The translations under genes were made by a program, and so were the position numbers. A stretch of 64,000 nt of DNA from Pomphorhynchus laevis. Taxonomy: Eukaryota > Acanthocephala > Palaeacanthocephala > Echinorhynchida > Pomphorhynchidae. The stretch spans positions 1 to 64,000 of the forward strand of contig WNNJ02002146.1 of NCBI GenBank assembly GCA_012934845.2, in the 5' to 3' direction. This document shows, in pieces, positions 47,637 to 59,047 of the stretch. The notes below the pieces were generated by a model. It saw nothing but the letters and a program-made list of their open reading frames with translations. It did not search any database and was not told the DNA's origin. How positions within the stretch are numbered: the stretch's first letter is position 1; every line of letters starts with the position of its first letter.

Positions 47637-48044
47637 TGTTGCAATTCGAACTCGTTTTCTTTTTGATTCAGCTTTCGTATGGTAGCTAGTTTGGTTACCC
47701 CCCCCGCAGTCACTTTTACTGCAGAGACCCTTGATGACTTATCGCTCAGGCCAGGACGTACCTGAGCGCGTCGCTTACCGGGGACGCCGTAGTCCTGACG
47801 TTTGGAGCATTGAGACAAGATTTCATAAAGTTGATGCAACGGTTTTGTTTTACGGCTGGCTTGTCGCGAAGTCTATCGCCAACCCTCCTCCTTTCTCAGC
47901 ACGGGCTTGGGAACGGCCATGGCGGAGTTGATCAACTTGCAATCTCATTATCAATAATGATGTGATTAACATATTTTACATATTTTGTAATTTAAATAAA
48001 TTTAAAGAAGAGATATTATAGTTTAAATTTCTTGATCAACTTAC

Positions 48045-48187
48045 AATCAATCCAGTTCCAGATCAATCCAGTTCCAGATCAATCCAGTTTTAGATCAATC
48101 CAGTTCCAGATCAATCCAGTTCCAGATCAATTCAGTTCCAGATCAATTCAGTTCCAGATAAATCCAGTTCCAGATCAATCCAGCAGA
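48045..48187. repeat. 16-bp minisatellite
   Basis: CCAGTTCCAGATCAAT repeats about nine times with a few T or A variants. It lies between the RTE 5' end and the first L2-like LINE. The ORF across it is a repeat artefact. Confidence 0.9.
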
Positions 48188-48239
48188 TTTAACAGCTTTA
48201 ACACACAAGGACGTCGATAGGAGGACGTAAGAAGACAGC

Positions 48240-51080
48240 TACGACCGACACTAACTGTGCTCAACTACAAGTACAGTGCTCGACATACGACTGCAGCATC
48301 TGGACTACAATCGCATGCAACAGCAGTAAGTTCAAAGAATTTCTATGCGGCTTTTGTGCCAACTAACTCATACGCGACCTCTTCCATAAGAACATATCAA
48401 CCTCCGTGTCCACTCAAACCACTCCAGTCGTTTCTGATATCCTTTGTTAACTCACTGATCCTGTCATCACATGCACTTCTAATCACATGTCTTCACTTCC
48501 CGGCACGCCCGTATCTTCCCTTCTGTCTCGTTTCTCAATAACCTACAACCTTCCACTGGTAGGATGAATCAAAATCACCTCCACCAACCACCACAATCCT
48601 TCCACTCATAGCCTTTCCTCGCATCGCTCACCACCCTCTATATTATACAAATCCTCTTTGTCTTCCGCTGTTAAACCTACTCCCTTGATATCCTCAACTC
48701 CCAGCTCTCCTATCGTGATCTCACCAACTCACGTTACTCGTCCTCCTTTACGGAAACGCTTTCCTTCTCGCGATCGTTGCGTCATCGTCACTGATATCAC
48801 TCCTTCCACCACCGTATCTCATCCGAAATCGCTCAACTCTCATCTGCCCGCATCAAAAACCGCCGTCGCGAGGAAAACGGCGAAACATGTCTCTCCATCC
48901 GAAACAAATCTTGACCTCTACCTTCTCCGCTCTGCCTTACTCAAATCAAATCTATCCTATCCCACAATAGCATATTCAGCTCATCATGATCTCGCCTTTC
49001 TTTTCGACTATGAACTCACATCCACTCTCGATCTTCTCTTGCCCTTCAAGTCTCACCCACACCGTCGCTTGCACCGTGCCCCATGGTTTGACATCTAATG
49101 CCTACTCTCAAAGCGTCGACTCCGCCATGCTTTTCGAGTCTATCACCGCTCTCTCAGACGTGATATCCGCTCGATCACTCAGTCTTTCCGTGATTTTTAT
49201 CTTGCTCTTTGCCGGTCTCATCTCAACCTACTACGTACCAAATGCAACTCCTTCTGGCAGCATAAAATCATCACTTCATTCAACTCTAAGACTCTCGGCA
49301 TACTTTTAACTCAATCCTTGCTCGTTTCTCTTCGCCGTGCAACATCAAGTCATGATTATTCGTCATTTCTCCAAACTAATGTATCCAGGTTGCTCTCTCA
49401 CACCTCGGTCCCATCCTATCCCAATCTGCCCCGCCTAGCCTCATCCTTCGAGAACTCTTTCATCTTCCGCTGTCTCAACTACCGAAGTATCATCGTTCCT
49501 CATGTCCTTGCCTAACAAAACCTTACATGCCGATCCCCTGCCTAACCACATATTAAAATCCATATGCTCATCGATATTCCCATTTCTCACAACCTTGTTT
49601 AACTCGTCCATTTGCAGTCGTATATTCCCTTCACACTGGAAATCCACAATCGTTCGTCCCCTCCTTAAGAAACAATCGCTCGACCCCTTCCTTCCTTCTA
49701 GCTATCGCCCCATTTCACTACTCCCTACTCTTTCTAAGCTCTAACAACGCATCATCTTAATACAGATCAACGCTTATCTCTCCTCATCCAATCTGTACCC
49801 TCCTTTCCAATCCGATTTTCGCTCTAATCACTCCACAGAAATCGCCTGCATGAAAGTTTACAACGACTTACTCATTTCTAGAGACAAGGCTCTATATAGT
49901 GTTCTCATCTCCCTGACCTCTCCTCCGCCTTCGACATTGTCGACCACTCCGTCCTCCTTTTTCGACTTTGTTATGATTACGGATTTTCTTCCTCCTCCGA
50001 CTCATGGTTTGCCTCATATCTATCCGACCGTTCCTTTCGTGTCTGTTCTAATTCATCATCCTCCCCTCCCATCCCTATATTTTTTGCGGGGTCCCACAAG
50101 GTTCAGTCCATAGGTCCCCTGCTTTTCTCTCTTCTGCTTGGCGATCTCACTCCGTTTATCAAACCTTACTCCATTAACGTCATGCAATACGCCGATGACA
50201 TTTTAATCTATGCTCATGCACCCGCACATCGCATACACGATATCGGCATTTCTGCCTTTAACTGTCTTTCTTCTATCTACAAACGTCTCTCCAATCTCCA
50301 TCTCGTTCTAAACCCCGAAAAGTCCAAAATAATGTGGATCCTTCCCTGTAAACCAAACATATCTCCTCCCACTGTATATTTTGCCTCATCGATCATCCCC
50401 ATAGTTCACAATCTCACTTTCTTAGGCTTCCATTTGATGATCACATTTCCCTTAAACCTTCGTCTTGACAAGGTCCACTCGTCTAACTTAATTCTCCTTG
50501 ACATCCGCCGTATCCGATCCCTTATCGACTTCCGTTCTTGTATGTCTCTTCTTTCATCGCTTCTTTTCCCTAAAATCGATTACTGCCTTAGCCTTTTCGC
50601 CAATTCTCCAAAATCCATCATCCAACTACTACAACGCATAATCAACTCCGCCGTTCGAAGCTCTTCGTCGCTTCGACTACATATCCACATACCTTGCCTT
50701 ACTCTCCTGGCCCACCATCCACATCCGCATCAAACTCCGCCTTCTTCTCGTAACTTTTCGCCTCATCGCTTTCGGCTCCCCATCCTTCATCAACCTTCCT
50801 TTTTTAAAAGACACTCGCCTCACCTCGCTATCGCTGTGTTCCCGTCATACCATGTTACTCCACATTCCCAATTACTCCAACAACTATGGTTTCTGATCCT
50901 TCCTCATCGCCACCTCACTCGCTTGGAATCAACTCCCTCTCAACGTCCGCCGCGCTCCCTCCTTTATCACATTTAAACACCTCCTCCGTTCACACCTCGA
51001 CAAATGATTTACATGTATGTTTTGTTGTGGTCATGTAAGCGTGCGCTGGCACGCATTTACCACTTTAAAATAAATCTTTT
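48240..51080 (+). mobile_element. L2-like LINE, copy A (endonuclease deleted)
   Basis: C-rich, T-rich plus-strand sequence contrasts with the AT-rich flanks. It ends at about 51080 with GTGGTCATGTAAGCGTGCGC, TGGCACGCATTTACCAC and AATAAATC. The endonuclease seen in copy B is absent: ARKTAKHVSPS (about 48867-48900) passes straight into the pre-RT region TNLDLYLLRSAL. Frame shifts are frequent between 49100 and 50180. Confidence 0.78.
49100..51005 (+). pseudogene. L2-like LINE reverse transcriptase (copy A)
   Basis: Readable blocks are YRPISLLPTLSKL, FQSDFRSNHSTEIACMKVYN, SSAFDIVDHSVLLF (motif A, shifted frame), GVPQGSV.GPLLFSLLLGDL (motif B) and a continuous frame from 50182 with MQYADDILIYAHA (motif C), LVLNPEKSKIMWI, LTFLGFH and FPKIDYCLSLFANSP. 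The DLSSAFD.VDHS..L pattern resembles the L2/CR1 side of LINEs. It is inactive. Confidence 0.72.
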
Positions 51081-51545
51081 TTTATTATCTTATTAATATT
51101 ATTAATTAATAATATTAATTAATATCTTATTGGTATTATTAATATTATCTTATCAGTATTTTTGCGAACCGATTAATAGATAACACACAATATTTCAGAA
51201 TAATGATTACATATCATCAGTAGGAACTTCTATGTTATATAGCGCTATATCAGGGTAAAGTGTAATTGATTATGCCATAAGATTAAAATATAAAATATTT
51301 ATAATTAAACCAAGATTAATTCGAATTCATACGTCAAATATATTTTGTAAATATAAATTTTCATAAATAGACATTACTTAGTAAAAATGCGTTATTTTGC
51401 GGTGAATGAAATTTCACTGTACTGACAATGTTAGCAGTTGCGCTATCAGATTATATCTTTGGATTATAATATATCAAATAATCTATGCATATCGTTGGAT
51501 TAGGAATATCGTTTTAGTTAATATTTGATATTGATATTTAATTTG
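51081..51545. other. AT-rich spacer between tail-to-tail LINE copies
   Basis: Low-complexity ATTAATATT repeats near 51085-51165, then unique AT-rich sequence. No gene seen. Confidence 0.5.
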
Positions 51546-54055
51546 TAATGGCAAATGCGTGTCTACCTACGACAGGTTTAAGGAGTAAGGTTTGATAAAC
51601 GGAGAGAGATCGCTGAGTAGAAGATAGATAAACAGGGGACCTAGGACTGAACCTTGTGGGAGCCCCCAAAAGATTGGGATGGGAGGGGGTGATGATGAAT
51701 TAGAACAAACGCAAAAGGAACGGTCGGATAGATATGAGGCAAACCATGCTACATATGAAGAAGAAAAGCCGTAATCATAATGAAGGCGAGACAGGAGGAT
51801 GGAGTGATCGACGATCTCGAAGTCAGAGAAGAGGTCGTGGGAGATGAGAACACTCTATAGAGACTTGTCACGAGAAATGAATAGATCGTTGTAAATTTTA
51901 AGGCAGTCGATTTTGGCGGAGTGATTAGAGCGGAAAGCCGATTGGAGAGGGTATAGATTAGATGAAGAGAGATTGACGATATTCTGGATTAATATGATGC
52001 GTTCTAAGAGCTTAGAAAAATTAGAAGAGTGAAATGGGGTGATAACTAGAAATACGGGAGTGGTTGAACGATTGTTTCTTAAGAAGAGGACGAACGATGG
52101 TGGATTTCCAGTGAAGGGAAGAAACTACTGCGGATGGACGAGTTAAACAAGGTTGTGAGGAAAGCGGATATCGATGAGCATATGGATTTAAGTATGGGGG
52201 TAGGCAGGCGATCGGCATATGTGGTTTTGTTTGGTAAGGACATTAGGACACGTGAGACTTTGTTATGTGAGACAGGGAGAATATGAAAGAGCTCCGGGAG
52301 GAGGATGCGAGGCGGGGAAGAGTAGGATGCGATGGATACGGGGTGTGGAAAGCAACGTGGATACTTTGATCTGGAGAAAGTACGAATAATCACAAGGATT
52401 GATGTTGCATGGCGAAGATGGGCGAGCAAGGATTGAGTTAAAGTTTGCCAGAGAGACTTAGGGTTGAACGAAGTGATGATTTTATGCTGTCAAGAGTTGC
52501 ATGTGGTACGTAATAGGTTGAGATGTGGCCGATGAATAGCAAGATAATAATTACGGAGACGGAGACAGTGAGCGGATATCACGTCTGAGAGAGCGGTGAT
52601 ATACTCGAAAAGTATGACGGATTCGACGCTTTAAGAGTATGCGTTGAATGTCAAACCATGGGTCACGGTGCGAGCGATGGTGCAGGTGTGGCTTGACAGG
52701 CAAGATAACATCGAGATTGGATGAGAGTTCAGTGTCGATAAGAAAGGCGAGATCGTGAGGAGAGGAAGATGTTATTGTGGTGAGAGGATATAGATGATTT
52801 GAGTAAGACAGAGTGGATAAGAGTGAGATCAAGATTTCTACAAGGGCGACGTAAGATGGTAGGTGTGAGAGGCGGGTGTGGTTGAAAGTGAGATCAACGA
52901 TGACGAGAAAGTGATTGGATAGAGCAGGATCGAAAATTGACAATGAAGTGAAAGCCGCAAAAAGATCGGGGACAGCGATTATGTCGAGTGCCCTGCCAAA
53001 AATGTGTGTGTGGGGCAGTAGATATGATTTATAGATGAAGTTGGATAGAATGTTGATGAACCCAATGGAATCGGTGGGGCGGTCAAGGCGGATGTTTTAG
53101 TTGCCAATAACGAGTTAAGGGATGGATGACAAAGAACAGTGAGGCAGGAAGTCAGCGAGTACAGTAAAAAATATAAAAGTAGGAGCTGATAAACCAGGAC
53201 TGTATACAATGGAGAGATCCAGAGTAATCGGGCTTGAAGAGCGACAAGTGAGCAACTCAAAAGAATGAGAACTGAATGGGGGAGTGAATTTGCGAAGAGA
53301 CGCGGGGTGATGGAGGATTGCGACAATGCCGCCATGATTACAGAATTAAGGGATGAGCTGAAGGGGCGAGAGAGTTGAGCGATTTCGGAAATTGTGCGAT
53401 CGAGGAAAATTCGAGTGGCTGAAGATAAGATGAGTTTAAATCGTTCGGAGAGGGCAGAGGACGCTTGAGAGCGATGCTTTAATACAATTTTCAGGAGAGG
53501 GCTGAGACGTATAAGATTGAGATTTGTTTAGGCGGATGAATGCGACAGGAGACATGTGGTGAAGACGGATGGTCTATCTGCAGGAACAATATACGAGAAG
53601 ATGGATCTAAAGGCGGAAACGTCATGGTTGAGACGTGCTCGTGATGATAAGGAAGTGGAAGGATTGAAATTGTTGACGATGACGCAACGATCGCGAGAAG
53701 GAAAGTGTTTCCATGAGGGAGGAAGAGTGACGCGAGAGGTTTAGCTCACGATAGAGGGTAGCAATCGATGTGTGGAAAGGTTATGAGTTGAAGGATCGTA
53801 AAGGTTGGTGGATGTGAATTTGATTGATGGATTAGGTTATTGAAAAACAAGCAGGAGGGACGGGGTTGTCGGTGAGTGAAGATAACATAGGATGGGAGGT
53901 CTATATGGTGACAGTATCAGTGGGTGTAGAAAGGACATCGGAAACAACGGGGGTAGTTTGCGTGGACGAGTTGGAGGTTGATATGTGCTGGGGAGAGGTT
54001 GCGGATTAGTAGTGTTCTGAGACAGTAATATGTCAACCTCTTGATCCCTCAAATG
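51546..54055 (-). mobile_element. L2-like LINE, copy B (3' half of RT deleted)
   Basis: Read on the minus strand, the copy runs from about 54055 through a region aligning with 48500-48900 of copy A, then a full endonuclease stretch absent from A, then RT as far as CTCCGTTTATCAAACCTTAC. There it jumps over some 870 bp to the terminal CACGCATTTGCCA. An 18-20 bp filler (TTAAACCTGTCGTAGGTAGA) sits at the junction near 51559-51592. Confidence 0.78.
52551..53400 (-). pseudogene. L2-like LINE endonuclease (copy B)
   Basis: On the minus strand, frames give HGGIVAILHHPASLRKFTPP, LDLSIVYSPG, THIFGRALDIIAVPDL and LSNHFLVIVDLTF. The last two blocks correspond to the substrate loop and the SDH motif (here SNH) of APE-type LINE endonucleases. 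The following 52943-52551 frame holds the linker to the RT (ALVEILISLLSTLSYSNHLY, DPWFDIQRILLKRRI). It is in several frames and inactive. Confidence 0.62.
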
Positions 54056-54885
54056 TGATGTTCTTTAATGCACTATTAAAGGACCATCGCTGTTTAATGC
54101 ATTATTAACACTCTGTTGAGCACATTGGACTGTTCGTTTTTGCCATTTGCTCATGATCTTAAAATATTTCAAGTAATATGCAGTGATTCAGATAGGAGTG
54201 ATCTTATAATGATCTGTATACGATACACATATAAAATTACTCTGTACAGAAGCATTCCCGGTAAATGACTACTGCAATTTTACATAAATAGCGTTATTAG
54301 TGGTTATATAGACCCTAGAATCATTCTAAAGTTTATCCAGTTTCCGTATATATTCTAAATGATGCGTTAATTATGTGGAAATAAATCGATTTAAATTGAA
54401 TTATTAATATATATTAAAATAATATAGAACATCGATCAACGCGCAATAATCGTCGAAGACTGCATCGATACTATTAGCATATCGGAAACATGATCCCATC
54501 CACCGCGATTAACTACATTGTAAAAGCAAGTATAATGTGAATTTTAATTTCTTTAGAGATAAGCATTCCGCATTATCCGTAAAGCAAAAACTTTTGACTT
54601 CGAAATGTAGAAATATTACAGAATATAAACAGAAATGCATGCGTTATGTTTGAATTGATTATCTGCGTTTAAAGAATGCATCGTAAATTATGATAGATAT
54701 TGTGGACTAGCTTCAACAAGAATTTTATTAAATGCGACAAAAAAATGTTTTGCGTTACATCGAAAGAATCTAGACATTTTTTTAGAATGTCTATTTATAG
54801 ATGACATAAAGAGAGAATTAAGAATTTATTTAAGTAAAAAAGTCAGTACATTTAACTTCATATGTAACAAATATCACATGTTCAC
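54056..54885. other. No gene recognised
   Basis: Unassigned AT-rich sequence between the L2-like copy B and the 128-bp direct repeat. Confidence 0.45.
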
Positions 54886-55013
54886 GCCTAATTCACTACT
54901 TGATGGTTGACCGTCGATATCAATGTGAATTCTGTCGCGTCGCATTTCAAGTGCATGAGTTGAGGTTGTATGCAAAGATACCGGCTTCGGCGCGTTCTCT
55001 AAGGGGTAATTAG
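54886..55013 (+). repeat. 128-bp direct repeat, left copy
   Basis: Starts GCCTAATTCACTACTTGATG and ends CGCGTTCTCTAAGGGGTAAT then TAG. It matches 56961-57088 with a handful of substitutions. The CR1 RT starts right at its end. Confidence 0.9.
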
Positions 55014-56410
55014 TGTGCCCGATCTATAAGAAAGGAAATAAATCACGTTTATCGAACTACCGTCCAATCAGCCTTACATGCATATCTTGCAAACTCTTGG
55101 AGCGAATAGTGCTTGCTGACTTGGAGCCACACCTCAACAGGAAGGGAATCATGAATAATCAACAACATAATTTCCGTAAACTACGATCCACTACGACAAA
55201 CTTACTCACCGCGAGACACAGCTGGGCCTCTTCGATATATGCCGGATACGACGTTGACATTGTCTTTTTGATTTATCGCGAGCGTTTGATCGAGTAGACC
55301 ATTCAATCCTGATCGGTAAATTATATGACATTGAAGTGCACACTTGCATCCTCCATTGGATTTCTGACTTCTTATACAGTCGCTCATTTACGGTTAAAAT
55401 AGGAGACTCGTTTTCATCTAACATTCAACTACACTCTGGCGTTCCACAAGGTTCAGTCCTGAGCCCAACGCTCTTTAATATATACATCAATAGCGTAATA
55501 CCACTTATAGCTTCTGACTGTATTCTATATGCAGATGATATTAAAATTTGGCGGGCCATCAAAAACGACAATGACGTGCACATCCTACAATTGGACATAT
55601 CGAACCTGCAGCATCGGGCAGGTGCAATGAATCTGACTATAAACCCAGAAAAATGTGCTCATATGCACATTAGACGCAGGCGACATATTGCAAACTACGA
55701 AGTAAGCGGAAGGCAAATAAACGTGGTCAACTCTTACAAGGACTTAGGTGTAATAATAACGGATGACCTAAAAACAAATATCAACTCCGCTGCAATCAAA
55801 ACTAAGTGCTTACAAATTCTTGCTATGCTACGCAGAACTATTCGCAGAGTCGACATTCCGTCATTTAAACCACTTTACGAATCGTTGATTATGAGTCACG
55901 TGTTATATGCATCGCAAGCCATGCATCCTCAATCAAAAACTGAGCATACGAATATTGAAAAGGTGCTACGCAAAGCAACGCATTTGGTTCCCTCGATAAG
56001 AGGCTTACCATTTGAAAATAGAATTCACTTGCTAGGCGTTACATCAATAGAAAAGTCTCTTTTAATATCAGACTTGATGATGGCATGGGCAGCCGTAAAC
56101 CGTCGTGATCATCCTTTGACAGATATCTTCCCCATCCGCAAGGAATCAACACTCAGAGGTCACGGCCTTCACATCATGGCGAAACGGCACATCAGAGATG
56201 TATGCAGAGGTTTACCAGATAGGGTGCGCAGTGTATGGAACAATCTACCTGCTCACATAGTAACATGTACATCAAAAACTGCATTCAAACGACAATTGAA
56301 GAACTTTGTGACTACAATTTCATGACATTTTTTCATTTTCTTTTCATTTTAACTTTGTGACGATTGTGAATCACCTTGTAACGAGCTTTTGCTCACTCTG
56401 GTGTAAATTA
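55013..56410 (+). pseudogene. CR1-type LINE reverse transcriptase, 5' truncated
   Basis: The frame starts VCPIYKKGNKSRLSNYRPIS and continues LLERIVLADLEPHLNRKGIM and TTNLLTARHSWASSIYAGYD. Near 55265 a one-base loss shifts the frame in motif A (FDLSRAFDRVDHSI in the second frame). From 55336 the frame is open to 56325 with GVPQGSVLSPTLFNIYINS (motif B), ILYADDIKIW (motif C), YKDLGVIITDDLK and VRSVWNNLPAHIVT. It resembles the 9840-12221 element in order and length but is a different family. The 3' end is near 56410. Confidence 0.82.
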
Positions 56411-56700
56411 ATAATAATGCGCTCTTCTGCTTACCCAGCTAATTATAGGAATCATATTTTACCTCTAAGTATAACCGCTGTTAGCAATAAGCGTGAATCA
56501 ATGAAATCACAACAATAAAATTCATTCATATTGATTAATAGAGAAAAATAATGCATTTGAAAATATAATTGGTATGTAAAACAGATAAAGTTTCCTAATT
56601 TATGCAACCTACACATATTACAAAATTCACTTATTCAATTTTTTATTTTATAAAAATATAATTTTTTAATTTATATTTTTCTCTTACTTAATTTATATTC
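56411..56700. other. No gene recognised
   Basis: AT-rich stretch between the CR1 3' end and the minus-strand ORF. Confidence 0.45.
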
Positions 56701-56712
56701 ATCATTATCAAA

Positions 56713-56945
56713 TTATTTTTGAATTATTTCAAAAACCCTTTTACAAAATCTATAATGCGGTTCTGATGAACAATTATTTGAGTAGAAGGATTGACAACTC
56801 AACATAAACGCGTTGAGCACTTCTATATAACTACGCAAACCAACATTAAATCGTATCGCCGACCATAACAACTGATTCATTTTTTCAATTGGATATCTAA
56901 GTGCACTCATTAAAGAATTAGAGATTAAAATGTAAAGCATATTCT
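56713..56945 (-). CDS. Possible terminal exon of an unknown gene
   Basis: On the minus strand ACCATTTAG (acceptor-like) precedes an open frame of 76 codons, NMLYILISNSLMSALRYP to RFCKRVFEIIQK then stop. The residue mix (W, C, H, R and P spread evenly) looks more protein-like than the surrounding AT-rich frames. I recognise no family and cannot place an upstream exon, since the 128-bp repeat begins only 15 bases further on. It may also be an old fragment. Confidence 0.25.
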
Positions 56946-56960
56946 AAATGGTCTCGTTCT

Positions 56961-57088
56961 GCCTAATTCACTACTTGATGTTTGACCGTCGATATCAAGG
57001 TGAATTCTGTCGCGTCACATTTCAAGTGCATAAGTTGAGTGTGTATGCAAAGATACCGGCTTCGGCGCGTTCTCTAAGGGGTCATTAG
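56961..57088 (+). repeat. 128-bp direct repeat, right copy
   Basis: Partner of 54886-55013, same orientation and same length. The two copies bracket the CR1 fragment and about 550 bp of further sequence. Confidence 0.9.
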
Positions 57089-57109
57089 AGAACATGCTCC
57101 TTTTTTACT

Positions 57110-57425
57110 ATTTCACTTATTCCTTTTTTTAATAATGTAAAAATTTTGACATTCACGATTTCAAGTGCAGCCTAGATCCAAAAACAGATACCAGTATCCT
57201 TATTTGTCTCTACCTTTTTCCTGGAAGAGCACCGAATAATTTATTATGACGTCCTGGTTTGCGAAATCTGTAGTTAATGAAATTGATTTTCGTCAGGTTT
57301 AACGACAAACTCAACTTAGACAGATGTCTGACAATCCCATTTACAAAAGATTTCACTGTTTCCGAATCATAATAAAGCAAGTCCCTTTTTAAACATCATT
57401 GCTATATCATCGGCATAAATATGTC
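57110..57425 (-). pseudogene. LINE reverse-transcriptase fragment
   Basis: Minus-strand frames give IYADDIAMMFKKGL (motif C), YYDSETVKSFVNGIVRHLSK and LSLSLNLTKINFINYRFRKP. Only the motif C to thumb region remains. It abuts the 3' end of L2-like copy C. Confidence 0.55.
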
Positions 57426-57431
57426 AATATT

Positions 57432-58660
57432 TTGCGTGGCAAATGCGTGCCGGCGCACGCTTACATGACCACAACAACAAAAAACAAAAATCTAAATCAT
57501 GAGTCGAGGAGGTAGGTACCGAGGCGGCATTTTAATGCAATAAAGGAGGGAGGGCGGCGGACGTCAAGTGAGAGCTGATTTCAGGCGTGTGGGGCGGCGA
57601 CGAGGAAGGATCGGACCGTAGTTGTTAGAATTATTGGAAACGCCGAGTAATCGGCGAGTAATCGGATCGGACCGTAGTTGTTAGAATTATTGGAAACGCC
57701 GAGTAAGAGGGAATTACGGGAACGCAGTGACAGAGAGGTGGGACGAGTGTCGTCTAAGAAAGTGATGTTGATGAACCATGGGGAGACGACAGCGATGAGA
57801 CGAAACGTTACGAGAAGAAGGCGGAATTGTATGTGGATGGGGCCAGGAGAGTTGGGCAAGATCTATGGATGTGTGGTTATAGCGACAGAGACGTAGGAGC
57901 ACTCAAACTGTTGAGTTGATGTTGCGTTGTAGGGGTAATATGATGGATTTTGAAGTTTTGGCGAAAATGCTGAGGCAGTAATCGATTTTAGGGAAGAGAC
58001 GATGAAAGAAGATACATATATGAACGGAAGTCAATAAGAGGATGGATACGGCTGATGTTACGGAAAATTAAGTTAAACGAGCGGACCTTGTCGCTGTCGA
58101 AGGGTTTAACGTAAAGGTGATCATCGAAATGGAATTCTAAGAAAGTGAGATTGTGGATTATGGGGATGATTGATTAGGCAAAAGATACAGTGGGAGGATA
58201 TTTGTTAGGTTGACAAGAGAATATCCACATTATTTTAGACTTGTCTGTGTTTAGAACGAGATGGAGATTGGAGAGGCGTTCGTAGATGGAAGAAAGACAG
58301 TTGGAGGCAGAAATGCCGATATCGTGTATGTGATGGACGTGTGCATGAGCATAGATGAGGATGCCATTGGCGTAATGCATGACGTTAAATGAGTATGGTT
58401 TGATAAACGGAGAGAGATCGCCAAGTATAAGAGAGAAAAGTAAGGGACCTAGGACTGAACATTGTAGGAACCCGCATAAAATATGAATGGGAGGAGAGTA
58501 TGAATGATGAATTCGAACAGACGCGAAAAGAACGGTTGGATAGATATAAGGTAAGCCATGCTACGGAGGAGGAAGTAAAGTCGTAATCATAACGAAGGCG
58601 AAACAGGAAGATGGAGTAGTCGACGATTTCGAAGGCGGAGGAGAGGTCGATGTAATAATC
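57432..58660 (-). mobile_element. L2-like LINE, copy C (5' truncated)
   Basis: On the minus strand the 3' end GTGGTCATGTAAGCGTGCGC followed by CGGCACGCATTTGCCA matches copy A. The copy runs back through the equivalents of MHYANGILIYAHAHVH (motif C, ADD changed to ANG) and YERLSNLHLVLNTDKSKIMW. It stops at about 58660, where copy A has motif A. Frame breaks are frequent. Confidence 0.78.
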
Positions 58661-58664
58661 GTCA

Positions 58665-59040
58665 AATTATAATATAGCATAAATATAGCCCAATTATATC
58701 TTACTTATTTTTTAGTTTTTTAGAATATGAATTTGTTCATAACTGTGTAAAAAATAAATCTGAATTATATAAAAATATAAAACATGTTCTGATATGTTGT
58801 GTGTGTAACTTTAATAATTTTTAATTAATAAAACATAAATCTAATCTATATAAAGATATAAAATATCTTTATATGAATTGTTCTCTCAATATAGTAAATA
58901 TAATACAAAATAATGAAATTTTAAGAATTTCCATAATTTGTTATGGAAATTCTTACGAAGGGAATTTTAATGGATAAAAAATAAATAATATACTTTGTAG
59001 TAGAATAATACATTAAATATAATATTTAATATATACATTA
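58665..59040. other. No gene recognised
   Basis: AT-rich lead-in to the tandem PLE-derived units; it already contains GGAATTTTAATGGATAAAAA-type words of that family. Confidence 0.4.
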
Positions 59041-59047
59041 TTTCATT

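Larger units (their letters stand above)
44780..47935 (-). mobile_element. RTE-type LINE, near full length, frame-shifted
   Basis: Read on the minus strand, the element begins near 47935 (the same 5' end as the fragment at 19911) and ends near 44780 after RKADPVPTRERR-like residues. At about 3.15 kb it is close to the usual RTE length. Endonuclease and RT are both present, but in at least four frames. Confidence 0.8.

Noticed and set aside
48032-48220. ORF with repeated INPVPDQ
   Set aside because: It is simply the 16-bp minisatellite read in one frame.
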